From Cercospora beticola (taxonomy: Eukaryota; Ascomycota; Dothideomycetes; Mycosphaerellales; Mycosphaerellaceae): DNA of 64,000 nt. The position numbers were made by a program, and so were the translations under genes. The notes below the pieces were generated by a model, which saw only the letters and a list, made by a program, of their open reading frames with translations, was not told where the DNA came from and did not search any database. The stretch is taken from NCBI RefSeq assembly GCF_033473495.1, contig NC_088939.1:1302001-1366000 (forward strand). Reading direction: 5' to 3'. Below are positions 11,254-20,994 of this stretch, one piece after another; within the stretch, counting starts at the first letter, position 1; each line of letters starts with the position of its first letter.

Positions 11254-13026
11254 ATGGCCTCGCTCCTCGAGCTCTCGCACGAGCTTCTCCATTGCATCTT
11301 CACTGAGATCGAGCCAGCCGACCTCTCATCCCTCTCACAGAGCTGTCGAGCAGTGCACAGCTACATCAGCGGAAACAGACTGCTTCACAGAGACCTCTAC
11401 GTGCGGCGATATGATGAGCCAGAAGCCGGCAAGAACGAGCCAGATTGGGAGGACTTGGTACACCGCCGGGTGAAGCTCGAGAAGCTCCTCGACACGGACG
11501 ATAGAGATGTCAAACGGCAAAACCTCGATTACATTGCACGAGAGATCAACAGCTTGGTAGAATCAGCAGATAAAGACCAGGAAGAGAGCAAGAATGTTCA
11601 ACTTCTGAGTGACAGCTTCATGTCGACAGATAACATCGACACGCTTCTGTGCGGGTCATCGCTCTTCGCGCCAGGGCGAGCTGGAGATAGTGACCAGATA
11701 CAGGCAGAGACTCCAGAGCTTCGCCAAGCGAGTGCAAAGCTACATTGTCTGTATGGTGTTCCGGTGGACACTGTCCCTTCGCGCTCGTCCTTCTATTCAA
11801 TGATTCGACATCACCGAGCAGGTCTAGCTTTGTCTCCATCATTGTGTACACGCTCACAAGTCAGCTCGCGGAGCACGCATCAGTTCGCGCGCAGTAAAGT
11901 CTATGATCTGCGCGAGTACACAGACGAGACTCTTTGGGGACCCTTCAGAAAAGATGGCTCCCAGCGGGTCGATTGGGAAAAGGTCGAAGCTGTGATGATT
12001 GTGCTTGGGTTCAACCTCCGGCGATTCACAGATCGGAGCGACGGCAGATTTCCATTGATCTGGAAACATCCGTTTGTAGGTGCGACTCCAGGATCGTACA
12101 AGTCCCCGCCGCGGATCGCTCCGCCTGAGAAGAAGGACTTCGATGAGGACGCAGGAGTAATCCGAGACCTTGCGCTCAGCCTGGACGCAATGGACCCATA
12201 TGGCGTGACGGGCTCTTGGATGCGGGTGGTCTGCTTTCTCGACTACAATGACCTCTATGCCTTCAATTTCAGCGAGCGCATACCCGAGGACCAATTACGA
12301 GAGCCGATCGATACTGAAGAAGGTTTGATTGAACTTGCAGAAACGGCACGTATCGCCCATACTGATAACTCTGTTGTAGCTATCAGACTGATTCGCGTCA
12401 AGTTGCAAGTCACACGTATCGACCCGCCCGGGAATACTCGGCCACGAAGTAGCTCAGGAAATTTCGATGGCGATGAGACAGAAGACGAAGAAGACGAGGG
12501 GCTTGACTGGAGCAATTTCCAAGGAGAGAGGCTTCCCATTGTGCATTTCCGTGGCACTAGTAGGAGCCTCCACGCAAGCTGGGATCCGAACGCTAATAGT
12601 AGGATCCGAGGAACCGTCCGCCAGACACCCGAGGGCGAGATCCGATGGACGACCTTCTCCATATTCCATGGCGAGGAGCGCTGGAGAAGTGAAGGCATTC
12701 AGGTGGGCGGATTGAGATCTGCGAGAGGGGTGCTCGGCAACTGGTTCGATAAGGTAAGAACATCTGCCATTGTTAAACCTGCAAAGCTGACACAAATTGT
12801 AGGACTTCGATATGCACGGCCCTGCAGGGCCAACGGCATTCTGGAAAGAAAGCGATGAGCTCGAAGAAGAGAAGTCGTCCAGTATGCCCATGTCGTATTT
12901 CTGACTAGCGACTGTATTGTCCTAATGAAGGCACAGCAGAGCCCTCGACTTATCTGCCGTACGTCCTGAGACTACTGGACGAAATCGTTCTCGACCTTGA
13001 CTGATGTGCGTAGATTCTATGGTTGA
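11254..13026 (+). CDS. F-box protein
   Basis: Exons 11254-12753, 12803-12881, 12937-12958 and 13014-13026 splice in phase to 537 residues. Introns are 49, 55 and 55 bp with canonical ends. The F-box lies near residues 3-45 (LLELSHELLHCIFTEI, then LSSLSQSCRAVHSYI). F-box proteins bind Skp1 and act as substrate adaptors of SCF ubiquitin ligases. No WD40 or leucine-rich repeats follow; the rest is a fungal-type C-terminal region with an acidic patch (DGDETEDEEDEG). Start set at the ATG of MASLLELS, because the frame upstream only opens at a TTG. The tiny last exon gives YLPFYG; without that splice the protein would end in a different 15-residue tail. Confidence 0.85.
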
Positions 13027-13201
13027 GATGAAAAGCATGTCGGAGGTGCATCGCGAAGAGTGTAATGGAAGCATACGGATGACAGTACGATACATTATTT
13101 TGGCGCGAGGACAGCAAGAGCTGGCAGCTATATAAGTCATATGGGTCGACTAGATTAGATGAATGATGGCCTATGCCAATTATCGATGAGCATATTGATC
13201 A

Positions 13202-13565
13202 TCACCGTTCTCCAAAACTGCTTGATTTATGCTGACTAATACTCCAGATCCCTGATGCCTTCGACGGTCGAGTTTTTGCCAAGCAAACATCAGCTAGCGC
13301 GAGAAGAATATGCATGGGCTCTATTGGATCTTCTGTCGTTCCCGCTACTGCCACCTTCTCTTGTTCCACATCCTCTGCTTGCATCTGCTCGTTTCCTGCG
13401 GTAATCTCCCCAGGTATTCCACTCACAATCTCATCAATCAACCTCACCGGTGGATGTGACGAGCGACTTCGATTCCCATTGATACGCGACTGACGTCGTG
13501 CTGAACAATGGCCGCCGGCGATGATCTCCTCGTGTGACCGAAGCTCCAACCTCGTCGAACTTCAT
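13202..13565 (-). CDS. hypothetical small protein, two exons
   Basis: Exons 13565-13448 and 13395-13202 around a 52-bp GTGAGG...CGCAG intron give an in-phase product of 103 residues starting MKFDEVGASVTRG. The second exon is acidic then hydrophobic (MHILLALADVCLA). There is no domain and no secretion signal. The intron length matches the window's norm, which is the main support. It could instead be non-coding antisense DNA between two forward genes. Confidence 0.35.
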
Positions 13566-13786
13566 AGGCCGGAGCTGTTCTTGGCTATGAACTATACTGG
13601 GGTCGACTCCAGAATACCAAGAGACGATGCAAAGGACCTTCCTCTCCGAGCCATCACGGCATGTCGTCATTTCTGGGCGCGGACAAACCAACCAATACAT
13701 GGGACTGAGGCCATGCGATCCATGCAAGAACGGTAAGGGATTGACATGCGGCGAAAGGCAGTCCTAATAATGCAAACCGATCACGT

Positions 13787-15646
13787 ATGGCCGCAGAGGC
13801 GAAGGAAAGCGGCGGCCAACGGGGACGGCGAATATATCAAGTACTCTTCTTGGTGTCCTGCAGCTTCCTTCTCTATATTCTTCTACAAACGTTCATGATG
13901 TATTCTCGCCATACCCTGCAGCGCTTTGCGCTTGCGGTACTAACACCACATTTGTTTCATGCTCAAGCGCAATCGACATATGGCAATAACAGCTTACGAG
14001 TCACCAAGGACAGCGAGGTTGTAGCATCTGCGTTTCCGGAGGTTGAGGGCGTTGAGCTTATTGCTCCTGCTTTCACCAATCCGGAGAGTCTGCCGGCAGG
14101 GTGGGACAATGGCACGTCTGGGCCCACAGATCTCTATGAGCTAGGTCAGTACTCAGTCGAAGCGGAATAGCATGGCATGGAACTGACTGACTGCGACTCA
14201 GACTACTTTATCAGATCCATTGCCAATCGCAACGACTGGATCACATACAAATCCTCCGACTTCCTCTCAGAAGAAGGACGAGCCATTCCGTACTTGTTCT
14301 TGTCAAGCTCGCCCGGCTACACAGGGAACAATACCAAGCTGAAGGTCTACATCCAAGCTGCAATTCATGGCAATGAGCCCGCAGCCGACCAAGGCGCCCT
14401 TGCACTGCTTGGCAAATTGGATGCCAATCAGACTTATGCCGCTTCTCTGCTCGAGAAAATGGACATCTTGATCCTTCCGCGCTATAACGTGGATGGTGTA
14501 TCCTACTTCCAGCGAGAATTGGCTGTCAACTTGGATCCGAACCGAGACCATATCAAGCTTGATCGGAAGCAAACGCGAGAGATCAAGCAGGTCTTCAGCG
14601 ACTACAACCCTCATCTCGCAATAGACCTTCATGAGTTCAATGCCCCGACAGTCTACGGTGGCGATTATCAGCATGCCAACGATGCGTAAGTGGAACACGT
14701 TGTTTTGAATGTCGGCGCAGAATGCTTACGTCGGTGATACAGTCTCATCGCAGGAGGCATCCACCCTAATATACATGCCAGTATTCGCAGCTATCTCAAC
14801 GATGTCCTGATCCCCATGATTGGAGATAGGCTTGAGGGTTACGGTCTGCGTTGGGGCCCATACGTAACTGGCTCTTCGAACACTACCTCGGGATCGCCAA
14901 TTGTCTGGGATGGGCCTGCTACGCAACCACGAAGCGGACGCAATGCTATGGGGCTCACCCAGACTATCACGTTTTTGTTCGAAATGCGTGGTATCCGGCT
15001 GGCCGATCAGCATTTCCAGCGGCGAGTTGCAACCGCGTTAATCAAACTCGAAGCCATATTGGAATACGCTCGAGACAATACCGAGGAGGTTCGATCCCTG
15101 GTGGAGGATGCGCGAGCAGACTTTATCAGCTCGAGTGAGGAAATTGTCGTCACCGACTCTCCGAGAGGAAATCTCACGCAACAACCGTTCAACTTCGTAG
15201 ACCGCCGAAACGGCAGCGTGGTCGAGCTTGTCGTGGACTTTTACGAGACCAGGCCTGCCGTGGTGAACTTGACGAGATCGAGACCTGAGGCCTACTTGAT
15301 ACCACGACCATGGTACGACATCGCTGAGCGCCTAGAGATACTCGGTCTGGAAGTGCAAACTCTGGACTACGAATACCGCGGAACTGTCGAGGCGCTGAAC
15401 ATTACCTCAAGTGAGTTGGACGACAGCATATACGAGGGTCATGTGCTCAACACTGTAACCACTGAGCCTCTCACGAAGGAAGTCCACCTTCCGCCCGGAA
15501 GCTTCATCGTTAGCACGAGGCAGCAGAACGCGGCTTTGGCTTTTATCGCTCTGGAACCGGAGACGATCGACTCTTATGTCTCGTTTAACTTCATTGCTCT
15601 TGCTGCGGGAGATGAGTACCCCATCTACAGAATTCTGGCGGAATGA
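13787..15646 (+). CDS. M14-type zinc carboxypeptidase, membrane-anchored or secreted
   Basis: Exons 13787-14144, 14202-14685 and 14743-15646 (two 57-bp introns) give 581 residues. Zinc ligands of the M14 fold are visible: His175 and Glu178 in IHGNEPA, and His263 in DLHEFNAP. RDH is present, and the catalytic glutamate is in FLFEMRG. These residues predict removal of C-terminal amino acids from peptides. Near the N-terminus a hydrophobic run (VLFLVSCSFLLYILL) and a second run ending FHAQAQS look like a signal anchor or signal peptide. An internal ATG at MMYSRHTLQ would leave a conventional signal peptide. N-glycosylation sequons also suggest the secretory pathway. Confidence 0.85.
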
Positions 15647-15770
15647 GCAAAGCAGCAGCTGCATTATATTTCATATCGAGGTACCAAGTATAGATTCATA
15701 GACAACTGCTAAACACAAAGTTTTCTCCAGGCAGTCACATTCATGCCATCCCACAGCTCTAACCTTACAC

Positions 15771-16332
15771 TCACTCTGGCACCGGGCACCTCACCATAAC
15801 ATTCAAATTCCTCGACGACCCATAAATCATACACTGCTCCTCCGTCATCCTCAAACTCGTCGAAAATGGTCCCGGTCCATTGCACGTTTCCGCCGGGCTA
15901 TGTAACCAGACCTCACAATCCGGTGCTGTCAATGTGCCATAAAAATTCATGCTTCCGCCCCAGGTGATTTGTAGACAGTACCAGTGGCCTGAAGCCCAGG
16001 CTTGAATGCTCATGATTCGTCCTGTGCGGCCTTTGCCGAAGATGCAGTTTCCGTTGTCGTAGAATTCGACCTGTGTGGAGCGTTAATAGGTATGAGCGGG
16101 GTTTGTGGGGTGTGTTTGTGGGAGATACCCAGATGACTCGTGGCTCCGGGTCGTAGTCTCCGGGTTGGTTTAGGTTGATGTTTGGTTCTGGGAGGATGAT
16201 GGATGTTAGGTTGTAGTCGAGTGGGTCGAGAGTGGTTGGAGTTTTGGGCATTTTGATAGATGAGATTGTTGGGTAGGCGACAACGGTTGAGGTGAAGCCG
16301 ATAAGGGCCGTGAGGATTGGTAGGAATTGCAT
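15771..16332 (-). CDS. small secreted six-cysteine protein
   Basis: Exons 16332-16129 and 16070-15771 (58-bp intron, GTATCT...CACAG) give 167 residues. It has a signal peptide (MQFLPILTALIGFTSTVVAYP), a proline-rich stretch, and a compact C-terminal part with six cysteines (NC, YC, DC, TC, QC, RC). Six cysteines in about 100 residues suggests three disulfides. No named family recognised. Effector-like by size, signal and cysteines; function not known. Confidence 0.78.
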
Positions 16333-16857
16333 GGTGGCTGGAAAGAAAGGGCGCCGGTAACTGCGCGTTGAGCTCCCGACCACATCGCCGCTCTGGCAGG
16401 CTCTGACTACTTATGGGCGTAAACCGAACACAAGTGTGTACTTCAATGTGAGGACCTTGGCTATGTGGTACAGATTTGAGATACATTGTACCACCACTGA
16501 CAACTTGCCGTTTTGTGAACTCTGTATCGCCTTGCCAGACACATATGAGACTGTGTATCATGTCGAAGCCTGACCGACGGTGAGCATCTCCTCGTCGGCA
16601 GTGGTAGTCAGTGCTCATTGGGAGACCTAGATACATAGCTACGACGAATTACTCCAAGTTGCGAAGTACGACAGCACAGGGTATTGAGTTTGACGTGTGC
16701 CGTTGTGTACACTATAAGCAAGATCGCAGATAAGCCATTTCTGTCTTGAAAAGCTCTTGAAGGCAATGCACCAGTTGATTATTGACGAGCAGATTGTCGT
16801 GGAATACAACTCGACATAAACATCGTCACCCAGGCTGAACTTGATTCTAAGTTCTCT
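16333..16857. other. intergenic
   Basis: No supported gene. It contains the promoter of the secreted six-cysteine protein and the 3' end of the cysteine-rich surface protein. Confidence 0.5.
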
Positions 16858-17931
16858 CTAGAAGCCTACAAACAATTGAGAGAAACTCATTCCAGCTATG
16901 AGTGGCCGAGCCGCTCCACCCTCGACATCGGTCTGCGTTGCATCAGATGCCGTGCTCGTCCTTTCCGACGCTCCTGTAGCACGAGTCGCGGTAGTCGGAG
17001 TGGAAGCCGCATTCTGTGCAGTCCTTGTCGTATCAGTATCGGAAGTCCTTGTTGTAGCGGTATCGTCGTCTTCAGTCTCTTCGTCCGGATCCGAAGTGAG
17101 ATTACAGTCGTCACTGTTCGGGCTGCAAGTTCGCCCAGCTCGACAGAACGTTCCATCGCCACAGTCAACTGCCCCTACGGGAATACAACCCCCAGATGGG
17201 GTACACTGCTCTCCAGCATCACAGTTCGTTCCGTCGCCACAGCTGACCTCATTTTCGTCGATACAGGTCCCCGTATTCGTGCATTTCTGGCCAGCATCGC
17301 AGTATTTACCTGGACTGCAGCAACTAGCTGTGGTGTCGATGCAGTAGTCCGATCCACATTCCTTTTCGCCTGGATCACATCCCGTAGATGATGATGAGGA
17401 TCCACCACTACTGCCACCACCACTCGATCCCGAGCCTCCAGAGGAAGAAGAGCTTCCCGAAGACACACTTCCTCCTCCCGAACATGTCCCATCACCCACG
17501 CACGTCTCGCCAGCACGACAATATCCACCGCCACTTGCACAGCACACGGCCACAACGGGAATACAATAATCACCGCAAAGTTCGTAGTCGTCTCCCCCAC
17601 AGCCTCCTCCTAACTCATCACATAGCTTTCCCGACTCGCAACATCCGGCTTCGTCGCCTTCTCCGTCACAGTATGTGCCTAAACGGCAAAAAGTGCCCGA
17701 GACTTGAGAGCAGCACATGCCAGTAAGAGGGATGCAGCCATCGGCGCAGATTTTCTCGCTAGTGAAGCAGGAGGATTGTCTTGGGACAAGGGATATGCCG
17801 GGGCTGCGGGATGGAGGAAGAGGTACTGCGAGGAGAGGAGTTCTTTGTTGGCCTTTCGCGTGGACGAGTGGATATGGTGAGAGCAGTAGAAGAAGCGACG
17901 AAACCGCGGGGCATCTTGTTTGTGAATGCAT
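16858..17931 (-). CDS. cysteine-rich repeat surface protein, probably GPI-anchored
   Basis: Single exon, 357 residues from the ATG of MHSQTRCP; the frame upstream opens only at a GTG. A signal peptide (SSLLLLLSPYPLVHA) precedes more than 35 cysteines arranged in loosely repeated units such as CGDGTNCDAGEQC and CGDGTFCRAGRTC. The two halves are separated by a serine-glycine spacer of about 30 residues. A threonine/aspartate-rich stalk and a short hydrophobic C-terminus (MSFSQLFVGF) suggest a GPI anchor, though the tail is weak. Fungal cell-surface or secreted role is likely; the disulfide units recall granulin-like or carbohydrate-binding modules without a firm match. Confidence 0.8.
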   Translation of the reverse strand: MHSQTRCPAVSSLLLLLSPYPLVHAKGQQRTPLLAVPLPPSRSPGISLVPRQSSCFTSEKICADGCIPLTGMCCSQVSGTFCRLGTYCDGEGDEAGCCESGKLCDELGGGCGGDDYELCGDYCIPVVAVCCASGGGYCRAGETCVGDGTCSGGGSVSSGSSSSSGGSGSSGGGSSGGSSSSSTGCDPGEKECGSDYCIDTTASCCSPGKYCDAGQKCTNTGTCIDENEVSCGDGTNCDAGEQCTPSGGCIPVGAVDCGDGTFCRAGRTCSPNSDDCNLTSDPDEETEDDDTATTRTSDTDTTRTAQNAASTPTTATRATGASERTSTASDATQTDVEGGAARPLIAGMSFSQLFVGF

Positions 17932-18918
17932 CTTTTCGGTCTTGTCCTGAGAATATCCAGAAGAATGACTGAGCCGCAGAAGATGCCCAACGAGCGCGCT
18001 GGGCTTCACGTCGCGGTCTTATATCCTGCCGCGCAAGGCGCACACCTGACATGCGCGATCGACTTCGTCAAGAACCATCAGAGGCCGCTTGCATGTTCAA
18101 TCCATCGCGCTTCAGACCCCGAACTCTGTGCAGTTTCCAGCCGTACAAGACTCACCGCAGCACAAGCGACATGGCTTGCTGAACGCTACTCACGCCTTGG
18201 CTTGCTTGGCTGTTCTCTATGATTGTGGAGGATCTGCGAAGATTTCGAATCCTTTGAGTGTCGGTTACCTTCTTCGAGCGGAGAGGCTCTCATAACGCGA
18301 ATGCGAGGTGCCGATCCCACACATACTTTATGCGGAAGTGGGCGGTGCAATGATGAGCATGCTGCTCCACAGTCAGAAATGGATGTCTCGTCGTTTGTTT
18401 TTCTATTTCAATGTTGTCGCGCTTGAAGAAGGCACAGAAACGGCCATGAAACTCCTTCCAGGTCCAGTTCGTGGTATCATCAAAACGATAGCTCCTTCGA
18501 TAAGAGCGTGGGCGTGGTGGAGAGGAATCTGGAGGAGACTGGTCAATCTGTCGTCCAAACATCATCCCATATGCTCCGGGCTTCGCATCTCGCATATCAG
18601 TCAGCATCTCCAAAGCAAGTGGAACGTGTCGCTAGCAGTTTTCCCGAGATATGACCCAGACAGCGAAGTGAAGATGCCACTGTGGACAAAGCATTGTACC
18701 GCTGCGGCGTCAGTGTTTCGCTTTCGAGGTGCAATCACAGGTGATAGTCAAACGTAGCGCTCTTGTGTAGACGTGCAACAGAGCATTGTTTGCTGCTCTT
18801 GTGCTCGCCCGGTTCACTGGGCCAGTGGGGTGTACTCACGTTGGACAATGAGAGTAGAACCGCCGCTTTGTCGAAGTAGAGCAACTATCGTTTGCCGCAG
18901 TCGTCGTACCAGCTCGAC
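17932..18918. other. intergenic, one possible small reverse ORF
   Basis: About 1 kb with short overlapping frames on both strands. A reverse frame from the ATG at 18607 to 18290 (about 105 codons, containing NWTWKEFHGRFCAFF) is the best candidate but has no domain and no splice support. I leave it uncalled. Confidence 0.4.
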
Positions 18919-20800
18919 TTACACGATGACCAGCTGCTCGAAAACATCATTGACCTTGCTTTCATCTCCACCCACAGCATCGAGCACAGCCTCACCATCC
19001 ATGACACCTATCATCACATCAGCACTCGAAGTTGTCTCCTCTAGGGTCGGACACAGGTAAAGGACACTTACCATGCAAATAGCATGAGCTAACCAGCAAA
19101 TTACCTTCCCTACCTCGCTTCTCTGTCTTTCTCAGCACAAAAGGCATCCACAGCCTCGCCACAATTCCAATCCGATCTCCAATTTGGATGTCCGGGATAC
19201 AAACTCCACATCTCCCCTTCTCTGTAGCATAGAACGTGAAAAATGGCCCTCCACTCGATGTCTTATTGAGAAGTCTAAACAAAGCAGCGAATTTCTTGGA
19301 TCCGCCAACCCATGGCTTATCCGGAGATGCGTCTTCTCGGGGTCCAAGGTGTCGATCTTGGTTCATATTAAAGGTACGAAGGATGATTTCATGGGCACTG
19401 TGGTCCGGATACGTTGTTGTACAATGTTTCTCATACAACTCCAGCCAATCAGAAGGTAACTTTTGCTCGACTGCATCCTGGACGGTAAGGCCTTTAAGGT
19501 CGCCATTGGTCGAAGGACCCTCATTCGGGCTTATTGCGACGATCGTATCGAAAAGGAAAGTGCCGACGCTGACGGTATAGTGGTCAATGCGTGTGAGTTG
19601 AGACTTCGTGGCGCCGGCGTGTGCTTTGAATTCGCCAGCAGAGAGGGTGTCGGGACTTATTGCCTCTGGACCGAGAGCTCGTGTGCCTAAAGCAGAGATT
19701 TTCAGTTTCGAGTAACGGAGCTCGGGGACCCAGGAGGGAAGGTCTGGGTCAACATTGCGGACATCGTAGAAGCAGTTTAGAGTCTGATGATACTGTATCC
19801 AACGCCAGGTAAACTCGCACAGTAGGTCGACGATGGGTACTTTATAGTCGATCTCCATGCCCAACTTGTTCGGGAGCAGTCCTAAGATCGCGTAGATGGT
19901 GTCATGCTCAACCGAGCATTCTGATGTTTTGAGAGCACGAAGGAAGTTATGCCATTGTTGTTTGTTGTTCAGGTCGGCAAGGACAGTATGCGAATGTTCC
20001 AGCATGTGGCCGAGTACCAAGGCGGCCTCGCCGATCGACGAAGACTCTGGGAGCCCATCATGACCCATCTCGATAGCAGGGTCCTTTTTGACGCAAAAGG
20101 CTTGATACAGCGCCAAGATGACTTGTACACGGATGTACTCTCTCAGTTTGGCAAAGACGTCCAATGGCAACTCCTCAATATATTGACCAATGTGCAGCGT
20201 TCGATGCTGCGCGCACCTGACTTCTTGCACAATCCACCTGCGTGCCCAATACCCGTAAGCGAAGAGAACCGACAGATATATCATTCTGACCTCAATTGAA
20301 TGCTCTTCCGCAGAAAGGCTCTCCAGACTATTGCTCGAAGTCGGCTCGTTTATGAGACGACGCAGGACTCGACACAGCTTTTCTGACATCTCGTCCGCAA
20401 TGCCTAACCAGATCCTTACATTTGTGGCCTTGGTGTAAATCTCTTGCATCAGAGTCACTTGACTGTTGCGTTCCTCGACGTCCTGTTGATTGATACAGAT
20501 TGCATCGATCCAGATGACAACGGCTTTCCCTGCGGCATCTGCACGAAACTGCCGTAGTGCAGCCTCTAGATTTACTGTGACAGCAGCAACGGCGCCGTTG
20601 AGCTCGATGTCTGCCGTGATCTTTGGATCGCCCCAGCAGTATGACAGGGCTTCGAAGGTCGTATCAATTGCCGGCAGGGCCACTGTGTCCAATTCGCATC
20701 GTACAACGGCTGTGCGGTCCTCGCTCGGTAAAATCCGTGCGATTCGAATTTGCCCGACGGCCACGTCGAGAGGAGTGTAGATCTGGATGTCGCTCTCCAT
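18919..20800 (-). CDS. HET-domain protein (heterokaryon incompatibility)
   Basis: Two exons, 20800-19072 and 19007-18919, 605 residues. The HET block is intact: FEALSYCWGD, then VIWIDAICINQQDVEERNSQV, YTKATNVRIWLG and RRWIVQEV. HET proteins trigger cell death on fusion of incompatible hyphae, and many in one genome have no proven partner. The second exon is easy to miss: the donor GTAAGTG follows CYLHG, and splicing produces YLHGVMDGEAV, the classic C-terminal motif of this family. Reading through the intron would instead end in an unrelated tail. Start set at MESDIQ, the first ATG in frame. Confidence 0.9.
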
Positions 20801-20994
20801 GTCGATGTGCAAAGTCTCAGTGCTTTGCGCAGCAGACTTTGAAGAGGTACAGCTCAGCTGAACGCCTCTTCAGCCCCGCCAAGAAACGCCGACGTCCTGA
20901 TTAGGAGGCAAATGTGGTTGAGTTATGCCGAAGGCGGCCTCGTGGAGAATGTTCTAATATTCACAACGCTATCCAGCTTCACGTGGTATTATAT

